This document shows positions 22,098 to 33,298 of a stretch of 64,000 nt of DNA, piece by piece. The position numbers and the translations under genes were made by a program. Within the stretch, counting starts at the first letter, position 1. The number at the start of each line of letters is the position of its first letter. The stretch is from Sabethes cyaneus (lineage: Eukaryota; Arthropoda; Insecta; Diptera; Culicidae). Below the pieces are notes generated by a model that saw only the letters and a program-made list of their open reading frames with translations, searched no databases and was not told where the DNA came from. Location: assembly GCF_943734655.1 (NCBI RefSeq), contig NC_071354.1:33629347-33693346 (forward strand). Reading direction: 5' to 3'.

Positions 22098-22738
22098 CAC
22101 GCTATGTCCGAAGGCACATATTATTTAACTTTGATGCACCTCAGATTTTTCTTAACAGGTTGTTAGTATTGATCAAAACAATGAATTTAAAAAAGGTCTT
22201 AAAATATTCTATCTTGCGTTTTTTGAAAAATTCAATTTTTAAGTTTATATAGGGGTCATTTCCTCTCAAGTGATCCTACCCGTTGTAATCGACCACCTCC
22301 GATTTCAACCAAATTTGGCATAATTGCTCATTCCAACCTCACATTCAATTTCCCAAAGTTTTGTACGGATTGATCAATCCCCCTTGCAGTGCTGCTTCTC
22401 TATTTTTCTGAGATTTTCGAAAAAACTCATTTTTCACTACATGTCACTGCAAGGGGGATTGATCAATCCGTACAAAACTTTGGGAAATTGAATGTGAGGT
22501 TGGAATGAGCAATTATGCCAAATTTGGTTGAAATCGGAGGTGGTCGATTGCAACGGGTAAGATCACTTGAGAGGAAATGACCCCTATATAAACTTAAAAA
22601 TTGAATTTTTCAAAAAACGCAAGATAGAATATTTTAAGACCTTTTTTAAATTCATTGTTTTGATCAATACTAACCACCTGTGAAGAAAAATCTGAGGTGC
22701 ATCAAAGTTAAATAATATGTGCCTTCGGACATAGCGTG
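22098..22738. mobile_element. 641-bp foldback (hairpin) element
   Basis: Two arms of about 294 bp (22098-22391 and 22445-22738) are near-perfect inverted copies: CACGCTATGTCCGAAGGCAC on the left and GTGCCTTCGGACATAGCGTG on the right. Only a few mismatches are seen (for example near 22156 and 22290). The spacer is about 53 bp. The arms include the palindrome GGATTGATCAATCC. It separates two LINE fragments of opposite orientation. The plan fits a foldback/MITE-type DNA element; no target duplication could be fixed. Confidence 0.85.
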
Positions 22739-22744
22739 CGGCTG

Positions 22745-23400
22745 GCTTATTAGGCCAGCATCATACCCCGAGCCAACTGGCGGGCTCTTCAAAACTGGAG
22801 CACAACGATGCGCTTATCAACCTTTTTGTAAACAGTGGACACAGGAACACGTTACCAAACTTGAGTGGAGTTCCCCAAGGCAGCACCTTGAGACCCTTTC
22901 TGTTCACGTTATTTTTCAACAATGTTGTATCTTTGCTCGATGGTGACTGTAAATTCGTTTACGCTGACGATTTAAAACAATATTCTTTCTGTGGTGAGAT
23001 GTATCGACGACTGCTATCGTTCGCAAGGATTGCAAAATATTTTCGTCGTTGACTACCACATATAAGGCGTTTAGCTCAACAGAGTCGAAGAGATCTGTGA
23101 GCTGGGAGTTCTGATGGATAAGAAGCATTCCTTTGCTAATCATAGCTGAAGCTAACCGACAGTTAGGCTTCACAATGAAAATGAGCAAAGATTTGTACGA
23201 TCCCTACAACCTCAAAGCTTTACGTTACTTCAACCAAGATCCATCGCACAGCGTTTGGATACAATGAGCCTATGTCAATGATACGTGCTTTCGTTGCGAT
23301 ATTTTCACGCAATAAGACAATTTGTTGGATGAATACAATCAGAGCCGGCGTTTGGGCCAGCAAACCTCTGCGGTCGCACAGAGCCTCGCGCTTTAGGGGG
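22745..23400 (+). pseudogene. LINE reverse transcriptase fragment, second family
   Basis: The plus strand reads SGVPQGSTLRPFLFTLFFNN, then DGDCKFVYADDLKQYSF with an intact YADD box. After a shift, pieces like RRLALNRVEEIYELGVL.D.KHSFANH follow, typical of the region after the RT in Jockey-clade LINEs. It diverges clearly from the minus-strand fragment on the other side of the hairpin (VYADDLK against FYVDDGK), so the two are not halves of one inverted element. Confidence 0.8.
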
Positions 23401-25540
23401 CCTTGCGCTTGATGATGACCAAAAAAAAATGTTAAAAAAAAACTAGCGGACAATCCTTGACGGTATGTACACAATTGGCTGTTCAGAAATATTTGCATGA
23501 TTTCCATTGTGTTAAAAATTCTTTGAAACCGTTGCCTCGCTGCTTTGGAATGGATCGAATGGGAATGGAATGTGTCAAACGACTCGGCTCAGCTTGTACA
23601 CCGATTGTTTATGAAGGCTTCGATCAAATGGGCAATTAGCTCATTTGAATCAATGAAATCTGATCATATTCTACCCATGGCTGGCTCCAACACTTCTTAA
23701 GTTGAAGAAGAACGGCACTTTGTGCTTTCCTTAATATTGAAGGAGTTTTCGATTACACGCCCTTCGTTCCAATTATTACGGCTCTCTTTCAAAACGAAAT
23801 TCACCACACTACAATGAGCTAGATTCAAGCAATGCTTTTGAGCAAAGTATTGCATCTTGGTTATGAGACTATTGCTACCTAGCAGGTCCTCTCATAAGGA
23901 CAGGACAAAAGGGGGAAGACGAGAAGGGGGAAGTAACGCCCACATGTCTGTAACAATTTATCTTTATAGGGTTTTATAGGGATTTCCGTAAAGAAAACAG
24001 GTGTGCAGGTGGCCGGGTAGACAAAAGAGGGTGAGCTGACAGGGGAGGAACGTCCGAAAGAGACACAAGCGTTGTATTTTTGCATTATAAGCATATCGGT
24101 AACAATAACCGATGTACAAGTGGCTGTGAGACAAAGGCTCCTCGAGTAAGATCGGGCACTCAGCTAGTATATAATAAAATTTATATACACAAGCGGTACA
24201 AAAATGATACCAACACAAAAGTAACACGAAATACGAGATATATAAATTAATATAAAAATGAAGCAAAATGACATCAACTACAAAAAGTTGAAACAGCTTA
24301 CATAATTATTCGAAAATAATATGAAGCATAGCATAGAATGGCATAGTTTGACCGCCCGTGAGTTGCCCGCGATTGATCTAGATCAGCTGAGATTGCACAA
24401 AGAACCATCAGAATGATGCTTGGGAGTTGCAGATCATTTTCAGTGTTTATTTTCTGGTGATCTAATTCTGTGTGATGATCAAAAGCAAAGCTGGCCACGC
24501 CCATGCTGGTCAATTTGGGAGGGAAAGGAATGTTAGTCCGACACTTGCTGCTACTAGAGACCGAGGAATCCTCTGGATCATCCACAAGTGTCACAGGAGA
24601 GGAAGGAGTTGTTGTTAGTAGAAAAGAATTGATTTCGAACCACCGAGGCAGGTGGTGCGATCACTGTCATTCGAGCTCGCGTACGATTTGAGGACGTTTT
24701 TGGTTACGTGGCCATTGCGAAACAGGTAGTGGAGATCCGATATAGCAAAAAACTATGAGAAATCAGTTTACCGCACCGGAAGTTATGTGCTATCAACATA
24801 TTCGATTCGTTCGAAATCGCACGCGGTCAGTTATTAAATACCGATAGACATTTGTTGCAATGCACGATAGCTGTCCTGAGACAAACGGGTTTATTTTGGC
24901 AATTAAATCGAAAACATTGACTGCGTGAGATACCTTTTGACATCCTTCGATCAAAGAACTAGCTTAAAAACTCTAACTACTTTATTAGGGAGCTGTATAA
25001 AAGCTGTCAAGCTTTTGATATTTGATAATCATATGATAGAAATATCGCGCGATGCTCCTAGGTAACCGATTTTACGATAAAAATGGACGTTTATAAGATT
25101 TCAATAAAACTTCCGGTTTGTAAACGCACCATTGCTAATTGTGCTCAAATGAATGCAAAATGGCGTTCTAAAACAACCGCTGTCGGAAAAATGCAACGAG
25201 CGAGACACGAAAGCAAACAATGCTAAATTACCATACAAAAAGATTCTCAGGTTGTATGAGACTAACCTGGATATTCGTAAATTTTCGTGTAAAGCCAGTA
25301 ATTAAGAAAATTAAAATCAAAAATACAACTTTTTTATAAATGAAATATAAATGAAATATAAATACATATTGAACCATGATTTGAAAATTTATATCGAGAA
25401 ATATTATGCACATGCGAGATTTACGGTGGCTTGAAAACCTCGTGACAAACTTAAATTTATTATACCTGAAATTAAAAATCAGGCACAATGAAGTGTGCCA
25501 ATACATATAGTCCCTAAGTTGATAAGCATTTCCTCCTATC
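23400..25540. other. No recognised gene; A-rich tract at 24170-24300
   Basis: Mostly unique-looking AT-rich DNA. At 24170-24300 and again from 25300 the plus strand is A-rich, with ATATAAAAATGA/ACAAAAATGAT words like those at 25560-26010. Minus frames at 24298-24594 and 23964-24266 lack family signatures. Confidence 0.35.
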
Positions 25541-25544
25541 AACA

Positions 25545-26010
25545 CTAATATGCAGAAATATAGCGCCCTACACGCGTGTAAAAAAAGTTCATACTAAAAT
25601 GATATAAAAATAAACGCAAAAGTTCTTCAAATCATGATACAGTAATTAGTAATTACTAAAATTACTAATTACTAAACTAAAACTAAAAAGTAATTACTAA
25701 AAACTAATTACTAATTACATACAAAATATGCAAAAAATCATACAATGATACTAATATACTACAAAAACATACAAATGTGACACAAAAAGTTCCCATAAAT
25801 GATACAAAAATATAAATATGATTAAAAATGGGATAGAAAAATGGCAAAAAAACGATAGGTAAAGATACAAACGCAAAACAAATGGCAGGAAAAATAAACA
25901 AAAATAAACCAAAATACATAAAATGAAACAAATTTTACAAAGTCGAAGCAAAAAATACAAATCTGATAGAAAAATGAAACGAAACTAATAGAAATACATA
26001 AAGAAATGAC
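25545..26010. repeat. Degenerate TAATTAC and ATACAAAAATG repeat tract
   Basis: A block of TAATTACTAAAA words (25640-25720) is followed by A-rich DNA with recurring ATGATACAAAAA / GATAGAAAAATG phrases. Fifty bases to its right is the word CGTAGGACTACGTAAA (26058-26073), the reverse of the palindrome next to the purine-rich repeat at 2473. F/L-rich minus frames are compositional. Confidence 0.5.
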
Positions 26011-26395
26011 AAAAAAGTGGAAGGTTGTTTTTAAGACTCAACCGCCTACGTTACGTAGGACTACGTAAAGTTCATGCAATAAAATGCTGGTGCAGATCAC
26101 AAAAAGCTTGCGGTACTTTTAACCGGTTGTGATTCCTCAATAATCTTCAGGCCAATAAACAAATTTTTGATAATTGCCTAGCTTATAATAAGTACTAGTG
26201 ACTTACAAATAAATTATCTTGTTGGGTTTTATACTCCTAAGAAACTGCTTTTGCTTTATTTGCGGGAAAGGGTTTCTGGTTGATTTAATAAGGAATGATC
26301 CTGGTTAAAAAACTATTTTGCTAAGCGACGAAATGAAATAATTTGAATTCTCGTATTGTCCATGAAAAGACTGACTGATGAATCATAGAGCTTAT
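26010..26395. other. AT-rich DNA, nothing recognised
   Basis: Apart from the CTACGTTACGTAGGACTACG word near 26046, no feature is seen. Confidence 0.4.
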
Positions 26396-26396
26396 T

Positions 26397-26706
26397 CTAA
26401 AACATAAATTCAGAGTAAGTGTACTTGGTAACAACCTTGGAAGCTTCAGAGACTGTCAACTTACCCAATGCATTAGATGACAGCAAACTAATAAAGATCT
26501 AAAGCCCGCGAGAGGTAATCGTGAAGCACTTCTGGTAGTGAACCATACCGGAAAACCTAGCGGCAGTGCATTTGCAGATATCATTGATTAAGCAGTTTAT
26601 GCTGCTGATTGCCTATTGAAAAACACTGCTCTGGCTGTCCTTATGACGTGACTTATTCATTTGCCTTGCCCTTCTTGGTCAATTTGTCACTAACTGCTGG
26701 TGCCAT
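26397..26706 (-). pseudogene. Histone H2B pseudogene
   Basis: The minus strand starts MAPAVSDKLTKKGKA at the ATG at 26704-26706. After shifts and a deletion of the basic tail it reads INCLINDICKCTAARFSGMV, then HYQKCFTITSRGL, a stop, and finally LTVSEASKVVTKYTYSE before TAG. Position by position this follows H2B: the loop-1/helix-2 block IM.SFVNDIFERIA.EASRL, then HYNKRSTITSREIQ, then AVSEGTKAVTKYTSSK. Length is about 310 bp against about 372 bp for insect H2B. Histone genes have no introns, so a duplicated or retroposed copy cannot be told apart. Confidence 0.8.
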
Positions 26707-26709
26707 TCT

Positions 26710-27125
26710 AACGATGCGCCGGTGCAATTTACGTAAAACATGATGCATAAAAATAGATTATGTGATCAAGTAGTCTTGGCTTCATTCAAAAAAATTTTCA
26801 ATGTTCCTCTTTTTTTCTAATTTCTTCAACTACGTGGCTAAAGGGTGTTTCCTGTAGCAACTTAGCAACGAAAACTAATAATGAAATAATGTGCTGAAAA
26901 CTCCAATGAATTTATAAAAATTGTTGAACTTTACGTGTAAATTCCAGGAGTTGCAAAATTCAATCTTTTGATGAAAACTATACGAAAGGCACATCTTTTG
27001 TTGTTCGAATGATATACAAACCATAAAAATATATTCAGAATTGGCTGAGTTACAAGCGTTCAAAATCTATCACTTTTTCGTGTCACGATTATCTTTGCTT
27101 TCGTAGCATGCCACCCTCTTAAAGT
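26710..27125. other. AT-rich DNA, nothing recognised
   Basis: No repeat or coding signature seen between the H2B remnant and the TTTTTAC tract. Confidence 0.4.
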
Positions 27126-27129
27126 AAGA

Positions 27130-27415
27130 AGTAGTCCTACGTCAAAAATTGATAAAAACGATTATCATGGAATTCGGATAAAAATAACATATTATTTTTT
27201 ACTTATAACTTTTACTACTTACTGATCACTTTTTACTTTTACTTTTTTACTTTCTGATTTTTAAATTTTTCTTTTTACTTTTTATATTTAATTTTTACTT
27301 GTTGCTTTTTACTTTTGAGGTTTTGCTTCTCATCGACCGAATTTCGATTTTCGGTTTTCTTCGGCCTTAGGCTTTCTGTTTTTTTACTTCGCTACTTGGG
27401 CATTGCATTTTTTTT
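27130..27415. repeat. Degenerate TTTTTAC simple repeat beside a CGTAGTCCTACG-like word
   Basis: GTAGTCCTACGTCAAAAA (27132-27149) is followed within 50 bp by a T-rich tract made of TTTTTACTTTT and variants to about 27300, then TTTCGATTTTCGG-like words. The tract is the pyrimidine-strand counterpart of the purine-rich repeats near 2.5-7 kb in composition, and shares the same bordering palindrome. Confidence 0.5.
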
Positions 27416-27419
27416 AAAT

Positions 27420-30400
27420 TTTTAATTTGTCAACAATTGATATGAATTTGGTAGAAATAAATCTAATTATAGTTTTAACAGACAGTACTCGTACAAAGTT
27501 GAGTGAAACTTAAGCCAGATTAAAAGACAAAATTAAATTAATAAACGAAACAAACTTAATTTAGATAAAATTGCAACAAGAGTCAATAAAATATTGTGCA
27601 AAAAGTAAAACGAAAATTGCGGCAAAATTTTAGCATGAAAATCTTGTACTAAATTTAGATAAACTTCATAATTTGAATTTGGTCAAATTTTTCGTGAATA
27701 TAATCGACAAAGTAATACAAGATTAAATCCAAACTAATTTTACTAAGAATGAAGAAGTTTAAAGAATATTTTATCATTGGTACACTTCATGCTGAAATAA
27801 AATCAAATTTTGTTTTATTTAAGTTGATTTCGTACTCCATGCACCCCGTTAAGCTTTACAATGAAAATATCTCTTGTTGTGGCGGTAAAGATTAACTCAA
27901 TTATCTGGATTCCAGTGAATCCCAAGCAACCAAAGGATTCTCATGAAAATGTTAAATCAACAAAGCAACAAAAAGCACGTTGTTTTGCTCCAGCCAAAAG
28001 ACAACAGAACTGAAAAATATTAATAATAATTTTTCCAAACTCTCATAGCTGGACCAAGCGTACAACAAGTCTTGGCTGTCAGGATGTTTTCTTTCCTTCA
28101 ACGAGAAAAAATCCCCAGGCAGTCACGTTCTCCGTTTCTCTCTTCCTCAACTGAGTGGATTGCACCGAAGGGGAAAATTAAACGAGAATCAAGACAAGAG
28201 CATACCTTCAATTTTTCACTGGAAAAACAAGAGGAAATGCTGCCACTTGTGAAAAAAAACAACAAAGATAACAGAGCACTTTCCCTCGCGATTGAGCGAT
28301 CCTTCAGCCAAAATCAAACGAAACGACAGCACGCGCGGTTTTCGAAAAATTCGTGAAGAAAGGAATCGCCAACTCCTCGTTAACCTGCGGAGATAAATGA
28401 TGTATGTTTATATTTTTGTCATGCCTAGCACGCGTGCGAGCGCTGCGCTGCTGCTCGTTTGCTGTGAAATCCTAATTGAAGACTCGCTCCGCCGCGCCGG
28501 CACAGTACTCATTCCCTGCCAGGCCCATCAAGCAGGGGGGCTGCGAAATGACAACTACGTCGCATCATGCCGGGAAAAGGTTTTGCGCCCCGTAAAAAAT
28601 GATGGGTTCGCTCATTTGCGATTTTCTCGCTGATTTGCTGTTGCTTGGAACGCACACACACCCACACCGTCAGCCTTCTAGACTGTTCAGGCTCTGCCTG
28701 AGCTGGTGCACCAACAATAGAGAGCCCCAAGACCGAAACACGGTGAAGCCCGCCGGAACGGAATGAAGGCGTGAAAAAATGCTGCGTGACGAAAACAGAT
28801 CGTGTTGCTGGGTGAGGGTCGAAGATTAGGCCCATGATAAATCCGGTGCTATTTTCGGCTGTTCTTTCGACTGCTGGGAGGTAGACAAATTAGATCTGAT
28901 TTGTTTCCTGATGGCGGGCTCGAGCAGCGCGCTGGCTTTGGCTGGGGCAGATTACGTTCTTTTTTTTCGTCTTCGTCATTTTCATCCCCAGCCCAGTGAG
29001 TTTCCTTCCTAATGGTCGAACCAGAGCGTTAGCGTGTCGATTTCGCTCGAAGAATCAAGCCCAGTGAAGAGTGAGTGATGGATGTTGTACGAGTTTATTG
29101 AGCCCGGTGAATAAAGATTGAGTAAAATATAACGATTATGGCTGGTAAATAGAAATTTTGGCAGAAAACCTCTTTCAGCCCGGCAGCAAACAATGATTAC
29201 AATCTCCGTATACTATTTGTTTAAGCTCTATGATTTTCCAATTTTTTTTTGAATGATTTATCACTGCAGACCAATCGCAATCAGTGTACCAAAACCGAGC
29301 CGGAACATTTTCACTGAATCGTAAATCAGGTCAATCAAACCGATTCGCAGGCAGGCAAGGTAGTGCCCAAAATGTACCTACTTTCATTTGCAAAGGATCC
29401 GGGACAACATCGAAATTGCGTTACATAACATTTACAACTTCCCAGAAGTACCGTCCAATCAATGAGAAAAGTAGAATCCTATCTTGTGCGCTATCGGCCG
29501 CTTCCTCCCAGACTTTCCGCACTTTCGGAGTCGTACAAATTCAGCACAGCAAACGAACGAAACGGAACGAACGAACGAACGGCATCATCAAACTGAACTT
29601 TCTCCCGTATCCTTTCGGGGTGGGTGGTATGCAGTGATAAGGAGAAGGTGCTTCAGGCTGCTTCCTCTGTTTCGTATCGACCGGAGATGTTGTATTGCCC
29701 GTTGCCTCGGGGAAGGGGATCGTGGTTGCTGGAGTCACGCGGGTAGTTTCATGAAACCATGTCGAAAATGCAGAACAGCAGAGGTTTGTATCGTTGTTTG
29801 GGTTGTTTTCGAACTGGGCTGCTTCTTCCCGGCAACAAGAGCACAACAACAGCACAACAGTCGGCACTGGCAGTCGTCTTTGTCATCAAGCAACGTGGGC
29901 AGCAGCTGCTGCTGTGGTTTTCCAATGAAGCACACCGACTGACTGTCCTGTTTGTTGTAGCATTTCGAATTGAAAACAGATCGGCCGTATCCACGCGGCC
30001 CGGCCCGTTGCGTTGTTGGTTGGGCAGTCAGGCAGCCAGGCAGCAGGAGGAAGTTCTGCAATTTACAACTTTTTAATCTGAGCCGTTCCGCCCTGCTGTG
30101 TGGAGGCAATCCTTCTGTTCGTGTCTCTTCAGAAACATGGGAGCTTTTCGGTTAAAGTGAACACATTTTAATTTACATTCTAAGTTGAGGGGAAATGCGT
30201 ACCACCGGATTTTCAGTTTGCCAGAAGTACAAGCTTTCATTTCTTTTTTCATTTTACACCACCGGACTGTAGTAAGCTTCTCGATTGGCTACGAATGCAG
30301 ATTGTGTTAATCCGTAAAGACGATTTGTTGTCTACTTTTCCAGTTTCTCACACACAATAGTATAGCAACTTCTGTACATTAATCTTCTGGTTGATTTAAT

Positions 30401-30550
30401 GAAAAACCGATTTTTTCAAGCACTTCTTCATATTCTGTTTAACCAATTTCACTCACCAGCGTGCCCAGATAAAATAAAAGGTGAGGCATTCGACTTTTGA
30501 GAAAAATGACTTGGACTGAAAAAATGGCATCTACTTTTGAAAGTGCAGAG
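27420..30550. other. Long stretch without recognised genes
   Basis: 27420-28050 is AT-rich. 28060-30130 is GC-richer with short tandem words (ACGAACGAACGAACGG near 29566, GGCAGCCAGGCAGC near 30030). Several overlapping frames of 60-150 codons occur on both strands (the longest at 29484-29942 plus), but they overlap each other and show no domain or conserved motif. I treat them as chance frames in GC-richer intron DNA. Confidence 0.35.
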
Positions 30551-30564
30551 AACCCATACTACTT

Positions 30565-30900
30565 GCTGAATTCTAAATTTACCCACTCTTGACAGTGCAA
30601 AAGTCTCTCCTATAGTTAAGTGTACTGGTCAGAGGAACGAATGAGTCCTCGGACGGCTATAATATGGGATAGTACTGGCAGTGAGGAATAAGTGGGTAAA
30701 GTAGATCAAGCTTTGAAGGAAGGGTAAACCCCACAATACACACAAGCACGCATAAAATTTAATAAGCATATCGCTCATTCAATAGCGATTGTAGCAAAAA
30801 GAAATGCAGTGCAGGTCATACAGCAAACACCCGGGCGATATCATAATACATTAACTATATTGGTCGCAGTGGTGAGTCCACACAGGAAAAAAGAAAAAAA
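30565..30900 (+). mobile_element. SINE family S1, 5'-truncated copy with 14-bp target duplication
   Basis: The 336-bp insert starts GCTGAATTCTAAATTTACCC and ends in an A-rich tail GGAAAAAAGAAAAAAA. It is flanked by the exact direct repeat AACCCATACTACTT (30551-30564 and 30901-30914). It matches the 3' two-thirds of the full-length copy at 32545-33028. 5' truncation, A-rich 3' end and a 14-bp duplication are the marks of LINE-driven target-primed reverse transcription. Confidence 0.9.
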
Positions 30901-31009
30901 AACCCATACTACTTTCATAGATGTTGCAAGAAAACAGAGGATATCGTGCTGGTACAGTAAGTGAGGATCATGAGGAAGCTTAATTCAGTAATAATATTTA
31001 AATCGAATA

Positions 31010-31260
31010 CAGTGGAGTCGTTCGCTACGCGGTTTTCATATAGGTTTTGCAATTTACGCAATTTTTGGAATCTATGCGAAACTTATTCACGTAACAAGCG
31101 ACTTGAGAGACACAGGGTGTCGATTTCCCGAAAAAAACCTGGAAAATCAGGGAATATCAGGGAATTCCAAAATTCATTCAGGAAAATTTTATTCAACCGG
31201 CGAAATATTTTGAATTTTTGTGTAACTGATAGGCACTTTGTAATATCGTAATATCGGTTG
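31010..31260. repeat. Degenerate TTACGC miniature element and CAGGGAAT repeat
   Basis: 31010-31113 (ACAGTGGAGTCGTTCG ... AACAAGCGACTTGAGAGACA) is a diverged relative of the TA element at 10005-10197. It is followed by the AAAATCAGGGAATATCAGGG phrase at 31143-31170, a common non-coding repeat type in mosquitoes. Confidence 0.5.
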
Positions 31261-31319
31261 AATTACAATTAAAATTACTTGTCACATGTGTGGATTGCCT
31301 TTCACTGTAGTGTTTTTAA

Positions 31320-32030
31320 ATAGGCAGCTGCAGACTTCACACGCTTCAAGGTGCCGACATGAAGAGTGCCCAAGTACGGTATCCTGAGGAATTTCATCCC
31401 AAAACTTCTCCAAATGTTACTTGAAACTATTCACAGTCAATCCATTGGTGCTCCTTGCCCAAGTAACAAATTAGGTTTTATTGCACTTTTATGATGGCAT
31501 TTAAGACCAAAATTGGTCATGAAAACCGCCATAAGAGTGCAATAAAACTCACATTGTTGCTTGGGTAGTTTGCCTAGTATGTAACCCCATGCATAGAAGT
31601 TGGGAGAATTCTAATTAGGCGAAGAGTATAAAATCCAAAAAATTGTCCTCATACCAAGCCTGTGTGGTTTTCGCCTGGTGGGGCGGTGCAGAATCTTGTA
31701 GGAAATAGTATGTTTCACTCTTGTAGTGTTTTTTGACGATAGGAAGCAAATGGTTCTTCAAAACATTATCGAAGTAATATTTGGTGCTGATTGTGGCATC
31801 AGTTTCAATGAACAGCAATTGAACCTTGAAATTTAAAGAGAAACATTACCATACCATCACCCATACGGGAACCTTTGAACAACCAGTTTGTACCGAAGAA
31901 TATCAGAAAAATGTGCTGCATATATCCGATCATTTTGTTAGTTGTGGTGATTCTGTAGCAAGGACATTTTTTCGTCCAAAAACAGAAATTCTCAATCACC
32001 GTGCAGATCGAATTCGTTTGATGGCCTCCG
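31320..32030 (-). pseudogene. mariner-type (Tc1/mariner) transposase pseudogene
   Basis: On the minus strand, pieces follow the order of an IS630/Tc1/mariner transposase: LDEKMSLLQNHHN and QNDRIYAAHFSDILRYKLVV (first catalytic D in DEK), an MVW box, LLFIETDATISTKYYFDNVL, then YYFLQDSAPPHQAKTTQAWY (second catalytic D in QDSAP.H). Further left come NSPNFYAWGYILGKLP and, beyond a 108-bp insertion, FWDEIPQDTVLG. Multiple stops, shifts and a loss around the third catalytic residue make it inactive, so the DD34D or DD37 class cannot be read. Terminal repeats were not found. Confidence 0.8.
31458..31565. mobile_element. 108-bp miniature inverted-repeat element inside the mariner pseudogene
   Basis: Left end CCCAAGTAACAAATTAGG and right end CTCACATTGTTGCTTGGG form one long hairpin with inner arms TTTTATTGCACT and AGTGCAATAAAA and centre GACCAAAATTGGTC. 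It interrupts the transposase frame between GYILGKLP and FWDEIPQDT. A similar sequence (GACATTTAAGACCAAAATTG) is at about 40766-40838. Confidence 0.8.
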
Positions 32031-32149
32031 GTATTCTCACAGTGGACTTACAGCCAGGTTCAAGAAGCATTTTCCAGGAACCGGTGCTGGCTGCGAAGTC
32101 TATCGATAAAGAAAGGTTTAAATCTAATGACGGTTTAAATCCAAAACTT

Positions 32150-32530
32150 TGCTTTTTGGCTACATGATATCAAAATACAAAATATCAAACGGTCGATTTT
32201 TTTTTCCGAAAATAGACATATCCTCAAGTTTTTTTTTTTGCGACAATGTTTACAAGCTGTGTTGACATTTGAATACGCTCTTAACCCATATTGATTAACC
32301 CATTTTTCATTAAACATTCCAAAAAACGCTGACAGTTATTACTACTAACCCTGTACACAGTGAGTCTTAACCTAATCTACCGAAACGGGAAAAGTTCCCC
32401 ACCTACTCTTTTTCCCTACGCGAGTTTTCCATGCGAGAATCGCTTTGTCCTATTCTGCCAATCGGTAAATTACACTTCGCGCGAGAGTTCCTTATCCGTT
32501 CTTTTCCCCGCGTTTGATAAACAAAACTGG
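32150..32530. other. Spacer without recognised features
   Basis: T-rich runs near 32197 and 32230; otherwise unique-looking DNA up to the SINE target site. Confidence 0.4.
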
Positions 32531-32544
32531 CTAAGCGGAGAGCG

Positions 32545-33028
32545 GGGGCTCCGTAGCCGCAAGGTTATCGAGTCTGCTTAGACAAGCGAGTGGTCGTGGG
32601 TTCGAATCTTAGTAGAATCAAGCCATTCGATGTCAAGTGACTTTAGCATGGGTTTATTTTCAGGCCCCTTCATTTACCCTTCTTTCATGCTGAATTCTAT
32701 ATTTACCCTCTGACGCCTCTTGACAGTACAAATGTCCCTCCTGTAGTTAAGTGTACTGGTCAGAGGTACGAATGAGTCCTCGCCAGGGACGACTATAATA
32801 TGGGATAGTACAGGCAGTGAGGAATATGTGGGTAAAGTAGATCAAGCTTTGAAGGAAGAGTAAACCCCAGTCCACACAAGCACGCATAAAATTTAATAAA
32901 GCATATCGGTCATTCAATAGCGATTATAGCTAAAAAAATGCAGTGCAGGTCATACAGCAAACACCCGGGCGATATCACAATAGATCAACGATACTGGTCG
33001 CAGTGATGAGTTCACACATGGAAAAAAA
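32545..33028 (+). mobile_element. SINE family S1, full-length copy with 10-bp target duplication
   Basis: The head GGGGCTCCGTAGCCGCAAGG has an A-box-like TAGCCGCAAGG, and GGTCGTGGGTTCGAATC has a B-box-like GGTTCGAATC, spaced as in a tRNA gene. So this is a tRNA-derived SINE transcribed by RNA polymerase III. The 484-bp element ends GAGTTCACACATGGAAAAAAA. The direct repeat GCGGAGAGCG flanks it at 32535-32544 and 33029-33038. It is the best reference copy in the window for the truncated copies at 15130, 30565 and 51256. Confidence 0.88.
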
Positions 33029-33298
33029 GCGGAGAGCGTCGCACTTTCATCGCTTACCAATCTGTGCTTGGAAATCTCTGTTTTCGCAGCACCGAACTCT
33101 TTACCGCCCATTGCGGCTAATTCTAGAACCCGCCGTGGCGTTTTTCTGCTAACCACGCGGAAAGCTTCGCAAGTTTATTTCGGTCTTCGAGCTACAAGGC
33201 ATGCGGCAGAAACGATTTAATTAGGCTTTTGTTTACTTTCAACTTTGTTGCGCGCAGTCTTGGGAACACTCGAAAAATGAGTATAGGGTTTATTAATA

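Noticed and set aside
29284..30155. Cluster of overlapping frames of 60-150 codons on both strands
   Set aside because: They overlap one another in several frames with no conserved motif, as expected from low stop density in GC-richer DNA.
32545..32625. A tRNA gene
   Set aside because: A and B boxes are present, but the acceptor stem does not pair and the sequence is the head of a repeated SINE with target duplications.
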